Below, one piece after another: positions 24,411-32,717 of a stretch of DNA of 64,000 nucleotides. The position numbers and the translations under genes are program-made. Position 1 is the first letter of the stretch; each line of letters starts with the position of its first letter. The notes under the pieces were generated by a model, which was not told the origin of the DNA, did not search any database, and saw nothing but the letters and a program-made list of their open reading frames with translations. The stretch is from Neolewinella agarilytica (GTDB lineage: Bacteria > Bacteroidota > Bacteroidia > Chitinophagales > Saprospiraceae): positions 1 to 64,000 of the forward strand of contig NZ_FOFB01000032.1 of NCBI RefSeq assembly GCF_900110645.1. Direction: 5' to 3'.

Positions 24411-25199
24411 CTAAGCTTTACGAATCAAAGCATAGCAACAGGTCGTATAAAAATCTCTCAGCCAGGGAATCCCCTTCAAAACCGGAGGTACTGCCCGGGG
24501 CGTAAGGTTAAACTTAATTTCGTAGTTAGGATTGATGAGCCAAAGGTCTTTTTGCTCAAAGGAGAAACCATTTTCCTTTACAAGACGCGAGAATCGATCA
24601 ATGCTAATCCCCGTTTCTTTTACCTCCAGCAAATTATCCATGGTCGCTTCAGATTCACCAAAACCCTTCAACATTGCCCGATATAATGGGGCAGGCAGCA
24701 GGTGGAACCAGGGGAGCTTACTCAGAAAAGAACTCCTGCAGACTTGCTGGTGCCCACCAAAGGGCATTCGCCAGGGCGGAAAGCCAAAGAAAATCCGTCC
24801 TGCTGGTTTAAGAAACCGGTGCACCATACTGAGGAATTTCCCCTGATCATGAATATGCTCGATCACGTCCCGAAGAATAATCAGGTCAAAAGTTCCCAGC
24901 CGGTCCGCCGAACTATCGTATATATCCTGTACGAGCATTTCAATGTTAGCACCGGGTAGTTCATCCGCTATGAACTCAAGGCCCAAATTGATCTTCACCT
25001 GGTTAAGGTCTACTCCGACACATTCACACCCCAACTCCAGAAAAGGCAGCAGATTTCCGCCTTCTCCACAGCCGATTTCAAATACCCGGGTGGCGGAGGA
25101 AATCTCCATACTACCCTTTATATAGGGGATGACGTGTTGACGGGTGGTGAGAACCTGTTCGTTGAAATATCGACGCTTATTACTGTGCCTGTCGTGCAT
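24411..25199 (-). CDS. Class I SAM-dependent methyltransferase
   Basis: A 262-residue methyltransferase. The AdoMet site is VFEIGCGEGGNLLPFLELGCECVGVDLN (motif I with the acidic end of the second strand), then DLIILRDVIEHIHDQGKFL (motif IV-like) and LKPAGRIFFGFPPW. The N-terminus MHDRHSNKRRYFNEQVLTTRQHVIPYI suggests a small-molecule or lipid-linked substrate, as in the UbiE/Methyltransf_11 type. Substrate unknown. It lies upstream of the HAD gene on the same strand. Confidence 0.85.
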   Translation of the reverse strand: MHDRHSNKRRYFNEQVLTTRQHVIPYIKGSMEISSATRVFEIGCGEGGNLLPFLELGCECVGVDLNQVKINLGLEFIADELPGANIEMLVQDIYDSSADRLGTFDLIILRDVIEHIHDQGKFLSMVHRFLKPAGRIFFGFPPWRMPFGGHQQVCRSSFLSKLPWFHLLPAPLYRAMLKGFGESEATMDNLLEVKETGISIDRFSRLVKENGFSFEQKDLWLINPNYEIKFNLTPRAVPPVLKGIPWLRDFYTTCCYALIRKA

Positions 25200-25274
25200 G
25201 GCGGCGAAGGTACTACGGGTTTTGAATTTTAATTCAAAAAGCCTTGGGGTTTGATCGGCTGATCGCCTCTATTG

Positions 25275-26732
25275 TTAGTCTGAAAAAGCCTCTTTCCCTG
25301 ATCCTGTCAAGCGAAGCCCTTCGGATTTCTCCTGCTGAATCTTTGCGGCTTTGTTTTCCGTCCGAAGACGAAAAAGCTGATCTTCGAGTAATACTCTTGT
25401 CTCGTTGAAATAATCGTCCCAGTCGTCAATTGCGTTAATCGTTTTACTATTAGGCTGCCGCAGGAGTTCCTCCAGCTGGTTGTTCCATTCTGCCAGCTTG
25501 TCAATCAATCCTTTACGGGTACTCTCAAGTTTTTTCCGTTCGGTCAGCACCTCTGACTTATCAGCCATTCGGTTATTATTGAGTTGTTCCGTGATGGCCC
25601 TTAGCTGCTCCAGATCATTGTTTTTATAAGCTTCGGTAAGCTCCAAAAAAATGGCCTGTGCCTGATCGTGCAATTCATCAACGACCCGGTCCGGATGACA
25701 TTTCATGGATGCCTTCCGGTAGAGTCGCTTAAGTTCTTTTTGCTCCCGTGCATCCAGGGCACGCGTTTTGTTTTTTCGTACAGCTTCCTGACTACTGGTA
25801 TACTTTTCGTGGTCACTGGCAGCCTCCTCGTATATCTCCTGCTTACCGGGGTCAGCTTCGGCTAGTCTTTTCGCCTTTATTTTAGTTTCAAAGAGAATCC
25901 CCTCTAAAAGATCTCCAAGTTTTTCACCGTGCAGTTTGCTGAAAGCTGACATTCGTTTTTGAGTATCAGCGACCTCCTGACTAACCTCAGAGATTTGCCT
26001 TTCCAATTGCTGAATCTCGTGTAAAAGATTATCAATAGGTGGGTTAATACAAGCAAGGGCCAACCGATGATTCTCAATAAAGGCAGTTACCTCATCGTAA
26101 GCAGACGCAAACTCCTCCTCTTCAATTTTATCGACGATGAAAGCGATGTCCGGGTCTTCAGAAAATTCACGCAGACCATCGAGCCGAAAAGCAAGGTAGT
26201 CCGTGTCTTCCATTTTAAACAAGGTCTGCATCACCTCCAGTCGCTTTATCAGGTCCGGCAGCCCAAAAGTTGGCTTAGATGCTCCGGAAGCCATCTCTCC
26301 ATGATGGAAGAGGTAATTAAATTCCTGTCGATAAGCGGTGGCTAGAGTATGTGCATCAGAAGACAAGATGATCTCACGCCCTGCACCTGCGGTTCCCGCC
26401 CGCCACCGATAATCTCCTTCAATAACTATTTCCCCTCCGTCAATGAGTCCGAACTTAGCATCAATCAACTGCTCTTTCAGTGATTCGCCTACCCTCACCA
26501 GGCGTACACTTTCCGAGGAGGTCTGCCCATTAAAGAGGGTATTCTGACTATCTCCGTCCTGGAAAAGGATGATTTCCACCTCAATGCCAGCCAAAGCTTT
26601 TTTTTGCAACAGGCCGAGAATACCGGGTTCAGAAATCCAACCAATGGCCAGCTGGATAGAGCACTTCGCACTGGTTAGTGCAGCCACTAAAGCGGGATGA
26701 ATTTCAGCCTCCTGATACTTTGTTCGCCTCAT
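25275..26732 (-). CDS. PLD-like domain / coiled coil / J-domain fusion
   Basis: A 485-residue cytoplasmic protein of unusual architecture. Residues 1-150 look like one phospholipase D/nuclease repeat: IHPALVAALTSAKCSIQLAIGWIS, then QLIDAKFGLIDGGEIVIEGDYRW and YRQEFNYLF. The HxK(x4)D motif reads DAKFGLID, so the catalytic histidine is missing and the domain may only bind. Coiled coils follow (about 233-290). A J-domain-like segment (about 326-382) has HPD at 346-348 in LYRKASMKCHPDRV, the DnaK-contacting motif. A second coiled coil ends the protein. It probably brings an Hsp70 to some target. The upstream TPR gene is 17 bases away on the same strand. Confidence 0.7.
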   Translation of the reverse strand: MRRTKYQEAEIHPALVAALTSAKCSIQLAIGWISEPGILGLLQKKALAGIEVEIILFQDGDSQNTLFNGQTSSESVRLVRVGESLKEQLIDAKFGLIDGGEIVIEGDYRWRAGTAGAGREIILSSDAHTLATAYRQEFNYLFHHGEMASGASKPTFGLPDLIKRLEVMQTLFKMEDTDYLAFRLDGLREFSEDPDIAFIVDKIEEEEFASAYDEVTAFIENHRLALACINPPIDNLLHEIQQLERQISEVSQEVADTQKRMSAFSKLHGEKLGDLLEGILFETKIKAKRLAEADPGKQEIYEEAASDHEKYTSSQEAVRKNKTRALDAREQKELKRLYRKASMKCHPDRVVDELHDQAQAIFLELTEAYKNNDLEQLRAITEQLNNNRMADKSEVLTERKKLESTRKGLIDKLAEWNNQLEELLRQPNSKTINAIDDWDDYFNETRVLLEDQLFRLRTENKAAKIQQEKSEGLRLTGSGKEAFSD

Positions 26733-26748
26733 GCTTTTTTCATAATGG

Positions 26749-27654
26749 TTAGGAAGTCAAAGCTTCAATCTTTTCAATGGCATATGCTGCTGCTGGGTGG
26801 CCAAGTTCGAGTGCTTTACGAAGATCACTCAGTGCACTATTGAAATCCAGGAGATCAGAATAGGCTACCCCACGGTTATACCAGGCGTTGGCGGCCATGG
26901 AGTTTCCCCTGATAACCGTTGTGAAGTCCGCTATCGCTCCACGGTGACGTTGAAGTTGGTAGCGGGCCTCTCCCCGGCTGGCGTATGCTTTGAGGTGATT
27001 AGGCTGCTGGCGAATAGCCTCCGTAAAATCCGTGACGGCACCTCTGAAGTCTTCGATGTCCATTCTGGCAAAGCCCCGGTTGTACCAGGCTTCCGCATGT
27101 TCCGGCTTTACATCAATACAGGCTGAAAAGTCAGCAATTGCCCGTTCATGCTCTTTAAGTTCATGATAAGCAAAACCCCGGCAAAACAAAGCTTCTGCAT
27201 GCTGCGGGTCTAAATTCAACAACTGGTTAAAATCAGCAACTGCTTCTTTAGTACGCTCTTCCTCAAAAAGGAGACAACCGCGCTCAAAATAACTTTCTAC
27301 CTTCTTCGGATCCAGTTTGATGGCCATGCTGAAATCATCAAGAGCGTCTGCAACATCTTCCAGCAGGTGTCTGGCCAGGCCACTACAGTGGTAAGCTTCT
27401 GCATCTTCCGGAATCAACGCTATCGCTCTCTCACAAGCGTCAATGGCTGAGGCGTATTGCCCTTCTTCCAGCAAATCGTATGCTCTTGCCACCCAGTTTA
27501 TCGCATCGCGGCGTATCACCTTCGCGGTAAGGCCTAGTTGCAAAGAAGTAAATTCCATTAAGGCACGGTTCTGCGTAACCAGTGCCCGACGATCCCGATC
27601 CGTGTTATCCTTGTTCATAGATTCTCTTTGGGATGACGTTTGGGGAAGTTTCAT
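26749..27654 (-). CDS. TPR repeat protein
   Basis: A 301-residue protein with about seven 34-residue tetratricopeptide repeats from residue 48 to the end (for example GQYASAIDACERAIALIPEDAEAYHCSGLARHL and HAEAWYNRGFARMDIEDFRGAVTDFTEAI). No signal peptide, so cytoplasmic. The N-terminal 45 residues are charged; a later ATG (MNKDNTD, residue 13) is an alternative start. It is probably a protein-interaction scaffold. It shares an operon with the PLD/J-domain gene and is divergent from the VPV-repeat gene. Confidence 0.85.
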   Translation of the reverse strand: MKLPQTSSQRESMNKDNTDRDRRALVTQNRALMEFTSLQLGLTAKVIRRDAINWVARAYDLLEEGQYASAIDACERAIALIPEDAEAYHCSGLARHLLEDVADALDDFSMAIKLDPKKVESYFERGCLLFEEERTKEAVADFNQLLNLDPQHAEALFCRGFAYHELKEHERAIADFSACIDVKPEHAEAWYNRGFARMDIEDFRGAVTDFTEAIRQQPNHLKAYASRGEARYQLQRHRGAIADFTTVIRGNSMAANAWYNRGVAYSDLLDFNSALSDLRKALELGHPAAAYAIEKIEALTS

Positions 27655-27795
27655 TTCAGGTTTGAAAACATATTCAAACTGACTTCCACTTGGTCTTTAG
27701 ACAATTAGGCGAAATTTAATTAGCTCTTTGCCTTCTATCCTGCTTCTTTCCCCCAGAAGTCGCCCCCAAAAAGCAAATTTTAATCGCGAATAAAT

Positions 27796-27816
27796 GTGAC
27801 AAATTGTGGTTGTCAC
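27796..27816. promoter_or_regulatory. Inverted repeat GTGACAA-N7-TTGTCAC
   Basis: Perfect 7-bp arms in the 472-base space between the divergent TPR and VPV-repeat genes, a likely operator. Its TGACAAATTGT part resembles TGACAGATTGTCA before groES. The rest of the space (27655-28126) is AT-rich and has no gene; I see only a second inverted repeat, ATTGCC-TTTAC-GGCAAT, at 27928-27944. Confidence 0.45.
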
Positions 27817-28126
27817 GTCCAACCAATTGCAGCTCAAAAGTAGATTGTTATTACGAAGGTACGTCAGTAAAGTTGGAGTCCCGCAGCAATTAGCAACAAA
27901 ATTTAGCTTCCCTGAAATTAACAAACAATTGCCTTTACGGCAATAGCACAGTAGATTTCATATTCAAAATACTATTGAGTTCATAAGGAACCATTCTACC
28001 GAATGAGATCCTGGCATTTAAACCATTAAGCCTGCTAAACTGGCTCAACAGTGCCATTTAGCCTGGCTTCTTTCCTACTTCAGCGACGGATATAATTTTT
28101 CGTCAACAAAACATTCATTTTCCCAC

Positions 28127-30730
28127 ATGCAACTAACTAAACAGAAATTTATTAATCGTCTCCATCAGGTTGTCGGCCTGTCAGCGAAGCAAGCAGAGAA
28201 GGTTTTCGAGATGATGTCCAATGACCGGATGCTCCCCTCTCGGGAAATCGCCCGAACAGTAGAGGTTACCAAAGAGGTTCCGGTTGAAGTCTTGAAAACC
28301 GTAGAGGTCATCAAAGAGGTGGAAGTCATTCGGGAAGTCCCCGTGGAAGTCATTAAGGAGGTCACTAACTTTAAGGAGGTAGAGGTGATTCGTGAAGTAC
28401 CCGTAGAAGTGGTTCGCGAGGTAAAAGTCTTCCAGCCAATAAATGTTACCCGTGAAGTTGCCGTTGAAGCCGTAAAAGAACTTACGACCGTACAGGAAGT
28501 AGAGGTAATTAAAGAGGTATCCGTTCCACTGACCAATGAGGTGGAAATCTTCAAAGAGGTTTCCGTTGTTAAGGAAGTTCCCGTAACGGTGAACAGTGAA
28601 ACGGAAACGATTAAGGAAATTCAAGTCATTAAAGAAGTCCCCGTACCCGTTTACCGTGACCGCGAAGTAATCAAAAAGGTCGAGGTGATCAAGGAAGTTC
28701 CCGTCGAAGTCGTCAAAGAAGTCGAAGTCATCAAGGAAATCGAGGTCATCAAAGAGGTTCCCGTCGAAGTCATCAAAGAAGTCGAAGTCATCAAAGAGGT
28801 GATCGTCCGGGAAGAAGTTCCGGTAGAAGTCATCAAAGAGATCGAAACGATTAAAACCGTCGAAGTCATTAAAGAGGTTCCGGTACAGATGATCAAGGAA
28901 GTTCAGGTCATCAAGGAAGTAGAAGTGATTAAGGAAGTACCCGTCGAAGTTTTCGTTGAGGTGCCCAAGATCAAAGAAATCGAGGTTATTCGGGAAGTAC
29001 CCGTAGCCGTCGAGAAGATTCTCCATAAGGTAGACATCGTACATCTGACGAAGGAAGTCACTACGCCGGTCACTGAGTCCATCGAGAAGCTCAAGCCAGT
29101 AGAGATGTTCCGCGATAAGACCGTTCCCGTGGAAACCGTCTTCGAGAAGGTCAAAGAGGTTGAGGTCTTCAAGGAAGTACCGATTCCCGTAGAAACCCGC
29201 GTCGAAAAGATCAAGGAAGTTGAGGTAACCCGCGAATTGCCGGTAGTAACCAACAACACCGTTGAGACCGTAAAAGAGGTTACGCTTAAGGTCGAAGTTC
29301 CCGTTATCCTGAACACTACCAAGGAAGTAATTAAGGAAGTGGAAGTAGCCCGTGAAAAAGCGGTACTGGCCACTAACGAAGTGGAAGTCATCAAAGAGAT
29401 TGAGGTTATTCAGGAGGTACCCGTAGAGGTAACCAACGTAGAAACCCGCTTCCAGGAAGTGGAAGTGGTTAAGGAAAAGCCCGTTGCCGTAGTTGAGGAA
29501 ACGGAGGTCATCAAGACCGTTCCGATGATGCAGGAAGTGCCCGTTACGCTGGTGAACACCATTGAGGTACTCAAGCCAGTTGACATTGTCCGCGAAATCC
29601 CCGTAGAAGTATCCCGGGAAGTTCAAACGACCCGCGACGTCGTCCGCGAAGTGCCCGTTGAAGTGATCAAAGAAGTCGAAGTCGTACGCGAAGTCGAGGT
29701 CGAAGTCATTAAGGAAGTCGAAGTTATCAAGGAGGTCATCAAAGAAGTTGAAGTCATCCGTGAGGTCCCCGTCGACCGGATCAAGGAAGTCGAGGTAATC
29801 CGTGAGATTGAAGTCATCAAAGAAGTGCCCGTCGAGGTCATCAAAGAGGTTCAGGTCACAAAGAAAGGCGAGGAGATCAGCCGCGCAGTTGTTAATCGCC
29901 CCAACCTAAAGACTTACCGCTCCGGGAAAGAACGCGTTATCCGTACCGGCCGCCGCTACGAAGAGATGGACCGCAAAGCCGGGGAAGCCATTCCCGCCGT
30001 GGCCAACCTCGAAGATCGCTACCTTCCCTGTGGTGGTTATGAAGGTCGGACCGTCAACGACAAGGCCAATAACGCAGCCCTGTTCAAGGAAGCTGACAAA
30101 TACTACTTTGCCCTCTACTACCCCGAAGGAGGCGTTTACCTCCGCGGTGAAGGTTTTGAAAAAGCCAAAGACCGCGATGATCGCCTGAAGCATGTACTAC
30201 GCCTGAAGGATGACACTATCTTCTTCGACCGTATTGAGAAGGGTGAGTACTTCATGGAGATTCTCAACAATGAGGACGACAAGGAAATCGCCCGTGGTTG
30301 CCTCAAAATGGCAGAAGCAAAAGCGAAGCCCGCCCCGAAAGAGAAAGCGAAGCCAACTGCTAAAGCCAAAGCAACCGACGAGGTCTACAAAGACGAGCTG
30401 TATGGCTTCAAGTCTGACAATCTCCAGCTGGTGGAAGGCATTGGCCCAAAGATCAATCAGTTGCTCAATGCTGATGGCATTGTAACCTGGCGACAACTTT
30501 CTCAGGTAAAGGCAGATCGACTGAAGAGAATCCTTACCGATGCCGGGCCACGCTTCCAGATGCATGATCCTTCTTCCTGGCCAGCCCAGGCAGGCTTTGC
30601 CGCTGACGGCAAGTGGGAGGAAATGATCGAATTCCAGAAGTACCACGATGTTGACGAAGACCACGACGGAGCGACAGACTCCAAGCTGGAAAAGATTCTT
30701 ATCAAGAAAGGTAAGCGCAAAGCGAACTAA
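28127..30730 (+). CDS. 867-aa VEVIKEVPVEV-repeat protein with DUF1508-like and helix-hairpin-helix ends
   Basis: Four parts can be seen. Residues 1-36 (LTKQKFINRLHQVVGLSAKQAEKVFEMM) resemble the first helices of HU/IHF proteins. Residues about 46-580 are a low-complexity array of 6- and 8-residue units such as VEVIKE and VPVEVIKE, alternating acidic and basic with valine. About 630-725 resembles DUF1508/YegP (YYFALYYPEGGVYLRGEGF). About 762-830 is a helix-hairpin-helix region (LVEGIGPKINQLLNADGI, then AGPRFQMHDPSSWPAQA) of the type fused to some Bacteroidota L21 proteins. No signal peptide. The repeats recall the VPV repeats of alveolins, so a filament or scaffold role is possible. Confidence 0.85.
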   Translation: MQLTKQKFINRLHQVVGLSAKQAEKVFEMMSNDRMLPSREIARTVEVTKEVPVEVLKTVEVIKEVEVIREVPVEVIKEVTNFKEVEVIREVPVEVVREVKVFQPINVTREVAVEAVKELTTVQEVEVIKEVSVPLTNEVEIFKEVSVVKEVPVTVNSETETIKEIQVIKEVPVPVYRDREVIKKVEVIKEVPVEVVKEVEVIKEIEVIKEVPVEVIKEVEVIKEVIVREEVPVEVIKEIETIKTVEVIKEVPVQMIKEVQVIKEVEVIKEVPVEVFVEVPKIKEIEVIREVPVAVEKILHKVDIVHLTKEVTTPVTESIEKLKPVEMFRDKTVPVETVFEKVKEVEVFKEVPIPVETRVEKIKEVEVTRELPVVTNNTVETVKEVTLKVEVPVILNTTKEVIKEVEVAREKAVLATNEVEVIKEIEVIQEVPVEVTNVETRFQEVEVVKEKPVAVVEETEVIKTVPMMQEVPVTLVNTIEVLKPVDIVREIPVEVSREVQTTRDVVREVPVEVIKEVEVVREVEVEVIKEVEVIKEVIKEVEVIREVPVDRIKEVEVIREIEVIKEVPVEVIKEVQVTKKGEEISRAVVNRPNLKTYRSGKERVIRTGRRYEEMDRKAGEAIPAVANLEDRYLPCGGYEGRTVNDKANNAALFKEADKYYFALYYPEGGVYLRGEGFEKAKDRDDRLKHVLRLKDDTIFFDRIEKGEYFMEILNNEDDKEIARGCLKMAEAKAKPAPKEKAKPTAKAKATDEVYKDELYGFKSDNLQLVEGIGPKINQLLNADGIVTWRQLSQVKADRLKRILTDAGPRFQMHDPSSWPAQAGFAADGKWEEMIEFQKYHDVDEDHDGATDSKLEKILIKKGKRKAN

Positions 30731-30753
30731 AAGTTCTAACTTTCACTGTATAC

Positions 30754-30790
30754 GGGGAGAGTGGGTTTCGGCCTGCTCTCCCTTTTTTTA
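30754..30790 (+). terminator. Rho-independent terminator of the VPV-repeat gene
   Basis: GGGAGAG (from 30755) pairs with CTCTCCC (30776-30782), followed by TTTTTTTA. It lies 24 bases after the stop codon. Confidence 0.8.
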
Positions 30791-30936
30791 TTTAAAAAGT
30801 CATAAGACCATCAGGTAGTGGATTTTTCCCTTAGCCCGCAGCCCGTCTTCTACCTCTCTCGACCGCTACCACCGCAAATCTGTCATACCCCTTCCCCTCA
30901 GCCGCTTGCGGCGCTCCCTGCTCCCAGCGTCAGCTA

Positions 30937-32391
30937 CTATCTGACTACTTGCCCCCCTGAGTCTTTGACTCCCAATATCTCCAGCGCCCGCTCCATCCTT
31001 ACATCCTCACCCGCCCGCAAGCTTTCCGGGTCTAACAGTACAATCTCATCTGGCGTAAAGGTTCCCTCTCCAGAGCGATATTGCTCAAAGCGCCAGTTAG
31101 GAATCGTCACCCGGAATTTGATACGTTCCCCGATGAGGTACCCTCTTATCTTACCACCGTAGGTGTATTTCCGTGAGCCACCCGTCTTCGCTCCAATAAC
31201 CGTTGCGGATCCCGTTTCTTTCAGCACGTGGGCTAACATAACCGTTGCGGAGAAGCTTTGCTCGTTAACGATAATAACCAGGTCTCCCCCAAAAGCATTT
31301 TTCCGGGGAGAAAACACGCGCGTTTTACGTGGCTGCTCAAAATGATCTCCTTTTTTTCGGACACCGCCCACAAGGTAATATCCCATTTTGTTGAACAGAC
31401 CAATACCGGGAGCCGTAGGCGTTTGGGAGTACATATCCTCCGTAAACTGATAGTCTTGCCTGGCCAGATAACGACAGAATTTGTTAGCCAGCTCCAGACT
31501 GCCACCTCCGTTTCCTCTCAGGTCCAGGATTAGTTTATCAATGCCACTTTCCTGGATGGTCCTGAATGTCTCCCTGAATAGTTTAGCCTCGTTGACGTGC
31601 TCAAAAGCATTCCCGGAAAAAGACCGTACCGCCAGAATCCAGGCAGAGCTGTCCTCACTTTTCCTCAGATTGAAGTAAGCTTTGTAACGCTCTTTTTTAG
31701 GCAAAGGCTTAGACTGCTTGAACTTGACTCTGGTGTCCATCCACACCATTCTCTGTTCTTTCGTATCCGGATCAACGATGGTGAACTGCAGGCTATCCCT
31801 ATAGCCATAGTAATTCTGATAATAAGCCCACAGACTTGTACCTAACTTATAGTGCGTTGCTCGGTCGTACCCAAGATCATTGAGTCCCTGAAAGGCGGAC
31901 AACCGGCTAACCAACGATCGGATCGGCTCTTTTTCGAATAAAACAACCTCCGTCCCCCTCCCCAATAGTTCGTTTGCCGTTGTCCGTACAGAATCCGCTA
32001 ACACGTACCGGCTTCCGTCTCCCACGGGGTAAACCCCCATCCGGCGAAAATGCCGGCGTTGCGCCGCCAGGGTAGCCGTATCCAATACCGGCCGCAGCTG
32101 AAGATGCCCACAGCCCGAAACTGTCTGTAAAGCCGATGCGTGGTAAATGAAGTCCGGCACGGCCATTGAATCTCCCCTCTGATTGGCGAACTGAGCCCGC
32201 AACTCCGTTTTCACCCGCTCCAGCGCTGATTTCATTTTCTCCCGGGTCCCGGCTTCATACCCGATGGGGTGATGGTAAACAATGGTGTCATGCAATTGCG
32301 TCAGCAGGGAAAATGCTTCATGCTGCGCAAGAGAGTCTTGTCCGGCCAGCAGCAAGGGAAACGTGAAAAGAAGCAGGAATAAAGCCTTCAA
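30937..32391 (-). CDS. S41-family peptidase, exported
   Basis: A 484-residue protein with a signal peptide (MKALFLLLFTFPLLLAGQ). The C-terminal domain belongs to the tail-specific protease family: KLILDLRGNGGGSLELANKF, then DLVIIVNEQSFSATVMLAHVLKETGSATVIGAKTGG, in which the Ser in QSFSA is the probable nucleophile. The N-terminal half is helical, and a degenerate PDZ may lie near 110-190. It is probably periplasmic. Family members in Bacteroidota with this layout are usually unnamed. Monocistronic by appearance. Confidence 0.85.
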   Translation of the reverse strand: MKALFLLLFTFPLLLAGQDSLAQHEAFSLLTQLHDTIVYHHPIGYEAGTREKMKSALERVKTELRAQFANQRGDSMAVPDFIYHASALQTVSGCGHLQLRPVLDTATLAAQRRHFRRMGVYPVGDGSRYVLADSVRTTANELLGRGTEVVLFEKEPIRSLVSRLSAFQGLNDLGYDRATHYKLGTSLWAYYQNYYGYRDSLQFTIVDPDTKEQRMVWMDTRVKFKQSKPLPKKERYKAYFNLRKSEDSSAWILAVRSFSGNAFEHVNEAKLFRETFRTIQESGIDKLILDLRGNGGGSLELANKFCRYLARQDYQFTEDMYSQTPTAPGIGLFNKMGYYLVGGVRKKGDHFEQPRKTRVFSPRKNAFGGDLVIIVNEQSFSATVMLAHVLKETGSATVIGAKTGGSRKYTYGGKIRGYLIGERIKFRVTIPNWRFEQYRSGEGTFTPDEIVLLDPESLRAGEDVRMERALEILGVKDSGGQVVR

Positions 32392-32477
32392 GTTTGGGGA
32401 GTTTAGTGTTCAGGATTTCAAAGTAGCCACTACCTTCGCAAAAAGCCAAGGTCGGGCGGTAAATTAACGCAGCCTTA

Positions 32478-32639
32478 AGAGCGTGTCTAAAATTGGCTTT
32501 TGTGGCGACTGCTGACAATTTTTTTTCTGATCAAGGCGCAATGAGGGAGCTTGGCCAAAGCCAAGTGACCGAAGAAGCAACGTAGATCAGGATAAAATTT
32601 GGCGCAGGTAGCCCGAAGTGTTAAATTTAGACACGCTCT
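32478..32639. mobile_element. MITE-like 162-bp hairpin element
   Basis: Terminal inverted repeats AGAGCGTGTCTAAA (32478-32491) and TTTAGACACGCTCT (32626-32639) are perfect. Inner pairs CTGATC (32527) / GATCAG (32585) share exactly the same centre (32558.5), and CTTGGC / GCCAAG sit at the middle, so the whole unit folds on itself. There is no coding content. It occupies the intergenic space before the glycosyltransferase gene. Confidence 0.65.
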
Positions 32640-32717
32640 AAGTTTGTCCGCTTAAACCGCCTGAAAGGAAGAGCACTGCAATGATGTCCTCTTTCTGCCA
32701 ATACCTCCAACCCTTCT

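Noticed and set aside
26375-26400. Copy of the ACCTGCGG repeat inside the PLD/J-domain gene (RAGTAGAGR)
   Set aside because: The stretch aligns with the normal PLD-family strand and loop without extra residues, so the match is probably chance.
28181-29626. 481-codon open frame on the minus strand, opposite the VPV-repeat gene
   Set aside because: It exists only because the repeated codons of the plus-strand gene lack stops on the complement. Its product is a biased Phe/Asn/Leu/Asp repeat, and no start context or domain is seen.
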